Assembly: GCA_023426225.1 (NCBI GenBank)
Contig: JAFABD010000166.1
Span: 1-11,817 of the forward strand
Direction of reading: 5' to 3'
From: Pseudomonadota bacterium
GTDB taxonomy: Bacteria; Pseudomonadota; Alphaproteobacteria; Sphingomonadales; Sphingomonadaceae
DNA length: 11,817 nt
Shown: piece by piece, positions 6,679-11,817 of the stretch
How the letters are laid out: every line of letters starts with the position of its first letter
Position numbering within the stretch: the first letter of the stretch is position 1
Translations under genes and position numbers: made by a program
Notes under the pieces: model-generated
What the model saw: only the letters and a program-made list of their open reading frames with translations
Database searches by the model: none
Told to the model about the DNA's origin: nothing

Positions 6679-8003
6679 GCGCCCAGCAGGCTCTGGCCGC
6701 ACACGCGCACGACCTGCCCCGAAATGCCGCCGCTGCCGCGATCGGCGAGCCAGGCGATCGTCTCGGCGACGTCCTCGGGCTGGCCGCCCTGGCCCATCGC
6801 GTTCATCCGCCGGCCCGCCTCGCGGATCATGAACGGGATCGCGGCGGTCATCTGCGTCTCAATAAAGCCGGGGGCGACCGCGTTGGCGGTGATCCCCTGT
6901 CCGGCCAGTTGCGCGGCAAGGTGGCCGATCCATCCGATCACGCCCGCCTTCGACTGGGCATAGTTGGTCTGGCCCAGATTGCCGGCGATGCCGCTCAGCG
7001 ACGATACCGCGACGATCCGGCCGCCGCTGCGGATCTGGCCGCCCGCGATCAGCGCGTCGGTGATCCGCATCGGCGCGCCCAGGTTGACGTTCATCACCGC
7101 GTTCCAGCGTTCGGCATCCATCCGTGCGATCGTCTTGTCGCGCGTGATCCCGGCATTGTGGACGACGACGTCATAGCCGCCGCGCGTTGCGGCGTCGGCG
7201 GCGATCCGCGCGGGCGCATCGGGGGCGGTGATGTCGATCGCGATCGCGCTGCCGTTCAGCCGCTTCGCCTGCTCGGTCAGCGCCGCCTCGGCGGCGGGGA
7301 CGTCGAGCGCGATGACATGGTCGCCGCCGCGCGCGAAGGTCTCGGCGATCGCCGCGCCGATCCCGCGCGACGCGCCCGTCACCAGCACGCGCCGCGCCGC
7401 GCCGTTGGCCGCCGCGCCCGCTGCGGGGGCGGGGCCGACGCGCACCACCTGGCCCGAGACATAGGCCGAGCGCCCCGAAAGCAGGAACGCCAGCGTGCTC
7501 GTCAGCGCGGGCTCGCCCTGCGCGGGGACATGGACCAGCTGCACCGCGATCGCGCGGCGCACTTCCTTTGCGAGCGATCGGGTCAGGCCTTCCAGCCCGC
7601 GCCACACCGCCGCCGCCTCGCCGTCGGGCGCCTCGGCCGGGTCGGTGCCGAACACCAGGATGCGGCCGTTGGGGCGCACCGACCGCACCCGCGCGTGCAG
7701 GATGGCGTGGAGCATCGCGGTGTCGGCGATGCGGTCGAGCCCGGTCGCGTCGACGATCAGCGCGTCGATCGGCTCGGCGGTCTCGCCGCCGGGCAGGTCG
7801 TTGCCCACCGTCACCATGCCCAGTGCCGTCACCTCGCGCGCCAGCCGGTCGGCCAGCCGCCCCGCACCGGCGGCGGCGATCAGCACCTGGTGCGTCATCC
7901 GCGCGGGATCGCGGTCGATCGGCACGGGCTGGGGCAGGCCCAGCGCGCCGGTCAGCCAGTGGCCGACGCCCGAATTGGCAAAGGCAAGGTAACGGTCGTT
8001 CAT
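6675..8003 (-). CDS. High-molecular-weight 3-ketoacyl-CoA/ACP reductase (FabG4-like SDR)
   Basis: A 442-residue short-chain dehydrogenase with an extra N-terminal domain, the layout of mycobacterial FabG4 and other high-molecular-weight FabG proteins (ordinary FabG is about 245 residues). Residues 1-195 form a second, degenerate nucleotide-fold-like domain. Residues 204-442 are the catalytic SDR domain, with cofactor loop TGASRGIG (209-216), HNAG (282-285), Asn307, and the Ser335/Tyr348/Lys352 triad in FabG-like spacing. It should interconvert 3-ketoacyl and (R)-3-hydroxyacyl thioesters with a nicotinamide cofactor. Asp234 at the end of the second beta strand (VIALD) suggests NAD(H) over NADP(H), an inference. 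The start ATG at 8003 shares its first base with the last of the preceding TAA stop (TAATG), and GGAGG lies 10 nt upstream. Next to a MaoC hydratase and thiolase, it probably serves as the 3-hydroxyacyl-CoA dehydrogenase of the cycle. Confidence 0.92.
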   Translation of the reverse strand: MNDRYLAFANSGVGHWLTGALGLPQPVPIDRDPARMTHQVLIAAAGAGRLADRLAREVTALGMVTVGNDLPGGETAEPIDALIVDATGLDRIADTAMLHAILHARVRSVRPNGRILVFGTDPAEAPDGEAAAVWRGLEGLTRSLAKEVRRAIAVQLVHVPAQGEPALTSTLAFLLSGRSAYVSGQVVRVGPAPAAGAAANGAARRVLVTGASRGIGAAIAETFARGGDHVIALDVPAAEAALTEQAKRLNGSAIAIDITAPDAPARIAADAATRGGYDVVVHNAGITRDKTIARMDAERWNAVMNVNLGAPMRITDALIAGGQIRSGGRIVAVSSLSGIAGNLGQTNYAQSKAGVIGWIGHLAAQLAGQGITANAVAPGFIETQMTAAIPFMIREAGRRMNAMGQGGQPEDVAETIAWLADRGSGGISGQVVRVCGQSLLGA

Positions 8004-10504
8004 TATTCAGCAGCCTCCGGAAGCGCCGCGCCCTGCTGCGCGTGCGCATGACGTTGGCGGATTCCCTCCGCCAGCGCAAAATCGGGTGGGAAATCGTCGA
8101 CCTGGATCGCCAGGTTGGCGTGATGGGCAAAGTCCGCGATCGTCGCGCGCTCGCTCGCGTCGATCAGCCCCGCCGCCTCGGCGGCGGCGGCCCAGCCGTC
8201 GAGCTGGCGGAAATCCTGCGGCAGCCGCGCGATCCGGCCCGCGCGGATCGCGTCGCGCAGCCGCCGCTCGATCGCGGCGACGGCGGGATAGCGGTCGAAC
8301 GCGACGTGCGTGGCGGCGATGGCGTCGACTTCCATCCGCGGCGTCCAGCTTCCGGCGAGCAGCCGGTCGCGCGCGCCGCCATGCGTCTGGACGAGCTGCG
8401 CGACCGCGGCTTCCAGCCGGTCGTCGGGGCCGTGCGCCTGCCCGCCCAGCGGGCGGACGAGCAGCCGCAGCGCCAGCGCCGCGGCGCGGCTCGGATGGTT
8501 GGCGATCACGGCGCGCAGCGCCTCGTCGGCGCGGGCGATCGCGTCGCGCGCCGCCCATTCGGCCAGCGGCAGGTCGGCGGCGGGCCGCCCCTCATCCTCG
8601 AACCGCTTGAGCACCGCCGACAGGATGAAAAGCTGCGACAGCATGTCGCCCAGCCGCCCCGTCACCGTCTCGCGCCGCTTCAGCGTGCCGCCCAGCGTCG
8701 CCATCGAAATGTCGCTCGCCAGCGCGAGCGCGGTCGAAAGCCGCGTCGCCGCGCGATAATGCCGCGCCATCGCCCCCGCCGCGCCGCGCGGGCCGGGGGT
8801 CATCGCCGCGAACGGCGTCGCGAACCACAGCGCGCGCGCGGCGTTGCGCGCCAGAAAGCCGAAATAGCCGAACAGCGCGCGGTCGAACGCGACCAGCGGT
8901 GCGCGTCCCTCGCCCTCGGCCGATCGCATCAGCGTCAGGATATAGGGGTGGCACCGGATCGCACCCTGGCCGAAGATGATCAGCGTGCGCGTCATGATGT
9001 TCGCGCCCTCGACGGTGATCGCGATCGGAATCTGCTGATAGGCGCGGGCAAGGAAATTGCCCGATCCCATGCAGATGCCCTTGCCGCCGATCAGGTCCAT
9101 GCCGTCGTTGACGACGATCCGCGCGCGCTCGGTGACGTGGTATTTGGCGATCGCCGAGACGACCGACGGCTTCTCGCCCTGGTCGAGCCCGGCCGCGGCG
9201 AGCCGCCGCGTCGCGTCGATCGCGTAAAGGTGCCCGGCCATCCGCGCCAGCGGCTGCTGGACGCCTTCGAAATTGCCGATCGGCACGTTGAACTGGCGCC
9301 GGATCGCGGCATAGGCGCTCACGCTGCCCACCGCGAGCTTCGACATGCCGACATTCGACGACGGCAGCGAGATCGCGCGGCCCGCGGCCAGGCATTCCAT
9401 CAGCATCCGCCAGCCATTGCCCACCTGCTCGCGGCCGCCGATCACCATGTCGATCGGCACGAACACGTCCTCGCCCGAGGTCGGGCCGTTCTGGAACACG
9501 GCGTTGAGCGGCCAGTGGCGCCGGCCGATGTTCACGCCCGGATGGTCGCGCGGGATCAGCGCGCAGGTGATGCCCAGATCCTCGGCACCGCCCAGCAGCC
9601 CCTCGGGATCGCGCACGCGGAACGCCAGCCCCAGCACCGTCGCGATCGGCGCCAGCGTGATATAGCGCTTGTTCCAGGTGACGCGGAAGCCCAGCGTCTC
9701 GCGCCCCTGCCATGTGCCGCGGCACACCACGCCGGTGTCGGTGATCGACGCCGCGTCGGACCCGGCATAGGGGCTCGTCAGCGCAAAGCACGGGATTTCC
9801 TCGCCGCGTGCCAGCCGGGGCAGATAATGATTCTTCTGCGCCTCGGTGCCGTAATGGAGCAGCAGCTCGGCCGGCCCCAGCGAGTTGGGCACCATCACCG
9901 AAACCGCCGCCGCCGAACAGCGCGTCGACAGCTTCTGGATCACCTGGCTGTGCGCATAGGCCGAAAAGCCCAGGCCGCCATATTGGCGGGGGATGATCAT
10001 CCCCAGAAAGCCCTTCTCGCGGGCATAGGCCCAGGCGGCGGGGGGCAGGTCCTGCCACACCGCGGTGCTTTCCCAGTCGCTGGCCAGGTCGCACAGCCGC
10101 TCGGTCTCGACCTCGAGGAACCGCTCCTCCTCGGGGGTCAGCGCGGGGGCGGGGGTGGCCAGCAGCCGCTGCCAGTCGGGGCGCCCGCCGAACAGCTCGG
10201 CATCCCACCACACCGTGCCCGCGTCGATCGCGGCCTGTTCGGTGGCGCTCATCCGCGGCATGATCCGCGCAAAGACGCGCCGCAACGGGCGGGAGATCAG
10301 CCCGCGCCGCACCGGGCGCAACGCGATCACCGCCACCGGAACCAGCAATGCCGCCAGCACGCCCGCCACGGGCATCCCGATCAGCGCCAGGCCGACGCCC
10401 GCCGCCACCCAAAGCGCCAGCGCCGCCAGCCACAACCACGCCGCCGCCTGCACAAAGGCCAGGACGAACCCGCCGACGACCAGCGCCGCGATCCAGAAAG
10501 GCAT
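8003..10504 (-). CDS. fadE: Acyl-CoA dehydrogenase, FadE family, membrane-anchored
   Basis: An 833-residue protein of E. coli FadE type (that protein is 814 residues). It oxidises acyl-CoA to trans-2-enoyl-CoA with FAD, the first step of beta-oxidation. Residues 3-62 hold about two hydrophobic helices followed by a basic stretch (RPVRRGL), predicting an N-terminal inner-membrane anchor. The acyl-CoA dehydrogenase core spans about 125-525, with the FAD/substrate segment ALTSPYAGSDA (241-251) and the FadE hallmark VEGAN near residue 500, whose Glu499 is the expected catalytic base. The remaining 300 residues correspond to the FadE-specific C-terminal domain (DUF1974 in Pfam). The ATG at 10504 is preceded by GGAGA about 8 nt upstream. 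It is the first gene of the six-gene operon and lies directly downstream of the dyad-rich control region. Mycobacterial FadE5 is shorter, so this is a different acyl-CoA dehydrogenase type in the same role. Confidence 0.95.
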   Translation of the reverse strand: MPFWIAALVVGGFVLAFVQAAAWLWLAALALWVAAGVGLALIGMPVAGVLAALLVPVAVIALRPVRRGLISRPLRRVFARIMPRMSATEQAAIDAGTVWWDAELFGGRPDWQRLLATPAPALTPEEERFLEVETERLCDLASDWESTAVWQDLPPAAWAYAREKGFLGMIIPRQYGGLGFSAYAHSQVIQKLSTRCSAAAVSVMVPNSLGPAELLLHYGTEAQKNHYLPRLARGEEIPCFALTSPYAGSDAASITDTGVVCRGTWQGRETLGFRVTWNKRYITLAPIATVLGLAFRVRDPEGLLGGAEDLGITCALIPRDHPGVNIGRRHWPLNAVFQNGPTSGEDVFVPIDMVIGGREQVGNGWRMLMECLAAGRAISLPSSNVGMSKLAVGSVSAYAAIRRQFNVPIGNFEGVQQPLARMAGHLYAIDATRRLAAAGLDQGEKPSVVSAIAKYHVTERARIVVNDGMDLIGGKGICMGSGNFLARAYQQIPIAITVEGANIMTRTLIIFGQGAIRCHPYILTLMRSAEGEGRAPLVAFDRALFGYFGFLARNAARALWFATPFAAMTPGPRGAAGAMARHYRAATRLSTALALASDISMATLGGTLKRRETVTGRLGDMLSQLFILSAVLKRFEDEGRPAADLPLAEWAARDAIARADEALRAVIANHPSRAAALALRLLVRPLGGQAHGPDDRLEAAVAQLVQTHGGARDRLLAGSWTPRMEVDAIAATHVAFDRYPAVAAIERRLRDAIRAGRIARLPQDFRQLDGWAAAAEAAGLIDASERATIADFAHHANLAIQVDDFPPDFALAEGIRQRHAHAQQGAALPEAAE

Positions 10505-10527
10505 GACATTCTCTCCAGCCGTTTAAA

Positions 10528-10546
10528 TTGACATTGATGTCAATGT
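10528..10546. promoter_or_regulatory. Overlapping inverted repeats, probable operator of the fad operon
   Basis: Two perfect 7-bp dyads with 2-bp spacers overlap here, offset by 3 bp: TTGACAT-TG-ATGTCAA (10528-10543) and ACATTGA-TG-TCAATGT (10531-10546). They form one of the few AT-rich stretches in the window, 24 bp upstream of the fadE start. The size and symmetry fit a TetR- or MarR-family repressor, and an acyl-CoA-responsive TetR regulator is a natural guess for a fatty-acid operon. The regulator is not encoded in the window, so its identity is unknown. Confidence 0.6.
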
Positions 10547-10559
10547 AAGCGGAAGTCAA
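10531..10559 (-). promoter_or_regulatory. Candidate promoter of the fad operon
   Basis: On the minus strand, TTGACT (10554-10559; 5 of 6 to -35) is followed after 17 bp by CAATGT (10531-10536), a poor -10 match. The -10 and spacer would lie inside the inverted repeats, so a bound repressor would block polymerase. The weak -10 keeps confidence low; another start within the AT-rich stretch is possible. Confidence 0.3.
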
Positions 10560-10570
10560 CCGTTTTTGAC
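10555..10570. repeat. Second dyad GTCAA-N6-TTGAC upstream of fadE
   Basis: GTCAA (10555-10559) and TTGAC (10566-10570) form an inverted pair with a 6-bp gap, the same gap as between TTGAC (10528-10532) and GTCAA (10539-10543) in the main operator, but in the opposite order. It may be an accessory half-site pair for the same regulator, or a chance match; its arms include the candidate -35 box. Bases 10571-10607 show no convincing terminator for the ATPase gene. Confidence 0.3.
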
Positions 10571-10607
10571 GGGGCTGGAGCGGGAAACGCGCCGTGCGGC
10601 CGATCGA

Positions 10608-11817
10608 TCAGCCCGGCGCCGGCTTCTTCCCGCGCGGGCTTCCCGCCACCTTCTTCATCGCCTCGCACCCGATCAGCACCGCCGCGCCCGTCAGCGCGAC
10701 GAGGGCCAGGTCGCCCGCGGCGAGCGGGGCAAAGCCCAGCACGTGCTGGACCGGCCGCACCGTCAGGATCAGCGCGGCGCCCGCGACGACGAAGGCGAGG
10801 ACATAGCGAAAGGTGACGTTGTGCCGCAGCAATGCGTGGCGCAGCGACGTGCTGAACGAACGGTTGGCGAGCACCAGCGCCAGCGTCGCGGCGAGCAGCG
10901 CGAAGAAGCTTAGCGCGCGCAGCCGTTCGGGCGCGATCCCCGTCGCCATCCCGCCCAGATAGAGCGCGCCGAGCACCGCCAGCGCCAGCCCGCCCTGCAT
11001 CACCCCGCGCACGATGCTCTCGACCGAGAACAGCCGTTCGGCCGGCGGTCGCGGCGGGCGCTGCATCAGCCGGTGCTCCTCGCGCTCGGCCTCGAACACC
11101 AGCGCACAGACCGGGGCGATCACCATCTCGAGCAGCGCGATCTGGAGCGGTCCCAGCAGCACGGGCATCCCCAGCAGCAGCGGCAGGATCGCCAGCCCCG
11201 CGATCGGCACATGCACCGCAAAGATGAACCCCAGCGCCTTGCGGATATTGTCATAGATGCGCCGCCCGGTGCGGATCGCGCCGACGATCGCGGTGAAATC
11301 GTCCTCCACCAGCACCAGGTCGGCGGCCTCGCGCGCGACGTCGGTGCCGCGGCGGCCCATTGCGATGCCGATATGCGCGGCCTTCAGCGCGGGGGCGTCG
11401 TTGACGCCGTCGCCGGTCATCGCGACGACCTCGCCCGCGGCCTTCAGCGTGGTGACGATGCGCAGCTTCTGCTCGGGCATCGTGCGGGCAAACACCGACA
11501 CGTCGCGCACCCGCGCCGCCAGCGCCGCGTCGGACAGCGCGGCCGCTTCGTCCCCGGTCATCAGCGCGCCGTCGGCGATGCCCGCCTGGTCGGCGATCGC
11601 GCGCGCGGTCGCGGCATGGTCGCCGGTAATCATCACCACGCGGATTCCCGCCGAGCGGCATTGCGCGACCGCATCCGGAACGCCGGGGCGCAACGGGTCG
11701 AGCAGCCCGGTCAGCCCCAGCAGGCGAAAGGCATAGCGGTCGTGCGCGGCGGTTGCGGCGTCGGCGGCGGCCTCGGGCGCGGCGTCGGCGGTGGCGACGC
11801 CCAGCACGCGCATGCCC
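10608..11817 (-). CDS. Cation-translocating P-type ATPase, C-terminal part (5' end outside window)
   Basis: The frame is open to the right edge, so only the last 402 codons or so are seen; residue numbers count from the Met at 11813. Preserved HAD-domain motifs are MITGD (61-65), a conserved Lys at 116 after MPEQ, and the hinge TGDGVNDAP (133-141) binding Mg2+. The phosphorylated DKTGT and the actuator domain must lie outside. About six membrane helices follow between 193 and 384, and the tail is basic (GSPRGKKPAPG). The helix after IYDNIRKA reads HVPIAG where Ca2+ pumps have NVGE, placing it in a less-studied branch of P2-like ATPases, so the ion cannot be assigned. An Ala at 233 sits where I recall relatives having Asp. 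The gene runs in the same direction as the fad operon, 103 bp upstream, and is probably unrelated in function. Confidence 0.9.
   Translation of the reverse strand, partial: GMRVLGVATADAAPEAAADAATAAHDRYAFRLLGLTGLLDPLRPGVPDAVAQCRSAGIRVVMITGDHAATARAIADQAGIADGALMTGDEAAALSDAALAARVRDVSVFARTMPEQKLRIVTTLKAAGEVVAMTGDGVNDAPALKAAHIGIAMGRRGTDVAREAADLVLVEDDFTAIVGAIRTGRRIYDNIRKALGFIFAVHVPIAGLAILPLLLGMPVLLGPLQIALLEMVIAPVCALVFEAEREEHRLMQRPPRPPAERLFSVESIVRGVMQGGLALAVLGALYLGGMATGIAPERLRALSFFALLAATLALVLANRSFSTSLRHALLRHNVTFRYVLAFVVAGAALILTVRPVQHVLGFAPLAAGDLALVALTGAAVLIGCEAMKKVAGSPRGKKPAPG

Noticed and set aside
7568..10531. A plus-strand reading frame nearly 3 kb long opposite the fadE and reductase genes
   Set aside because: Its product is a run of Arg, Ala, Gln and His with no motif or fold. 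It is the antisense frame kept open by strong G/C bias at codon third positions, and the minus strand encodes intact, motif-complete enzymes.
10571..10607. Terminator after the P-type ATPase gene
   Set aside because: Only 3- to 5-bp stems can be drawn and there is no T-run after any of them. The palindrome GATCGATC (10602-10609) overlapping the stop codon is too short to call.
1..11817. Mobile elements, CRISPR arrays, tRNA or rRNA genes, or a defence system
   Set aside because: No transposase or integrase motifs, spaced direct repeats, cloverleaf-like sequences or nuclease/helicase genes were seen. Gene density and codon use are uniform throughout.

Overview
The window is very GC-rich, with most codons ending in G or C, and every well-supported gene lies on the minus strand. 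Gene content, start-codon overlaps and protein sequences suggest an alphaproteobacterium of the Sphingomonadales type (inference; no rRNA or marker gene is present). Genes are described below in transcription order, from high to low coordinates.

Region A (10608-11817) is the C-terminal part of a P-type cation ATPase whose N-terminal half lies beyond the window edge. A gap of about 100 bp follows (10505-10607). It is unusually AT-rich for this window and carries overlapping TTGACAT/ATGTCAA-type inverted repeats, the most likely control region for the operon downstream.

Region B (1094-10504) is one tightly packed operon of six genes with overlapping starts and stops (TAATG, ATGA, 8 bp, ATGA, ATGA). 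In order they are: a FadE-type membrane-anchored acyl-CoA dehydrogenase; a high-molecular-weight FabG (FabG4-like) 3-ketoacyl reductase/dehydrogenase; a MaoC-family (R)-enoyl-CoA hydratase; a FadI-like thiolase; a long-chain acyl-CoA ligase (FadD); and a KstD-like FAD-dependent dehydrogenase. The first five could together activate a fatty acid and carry out every step of beta-oxidation, but through (R)-3-hydroxyacyl-CoA (MaoC plus FabG4 type) instead of the usual (S) route of FadB. The hydratase/FabG4/thiolase/acyl-CoA dehydrogenase set resembles, from memory, the mycobacterial htdX-fabG4-fadA2-fadE5 neighbourhood. The FAD dehydrogenase is the odd member and has no obvious step in the cycle. 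A perfect 9-bp hairpin just after it (1054-1076) probably ends the operon.

Region C (52-1007) is an uncharacterised two-gene unit with its own good sigma70-like promoter (1025-1053): a 63-residue soluble protein, then a 255-residue protein with three predicted membrane helices, joined by a GTGA overlap. At the left edge, bases 1-42 may be the last codons of a plus-strand gene converging on this unit.

No RNA genes, insertion sequences, CRISPR arrays or phage genes were seen. The region looks like ordinary chromosomal metabolism; the points of interest are the complete (R)-type cycle, the operator cluster, the unexplained FAD dehydrogenase and the uncharacterised pair.
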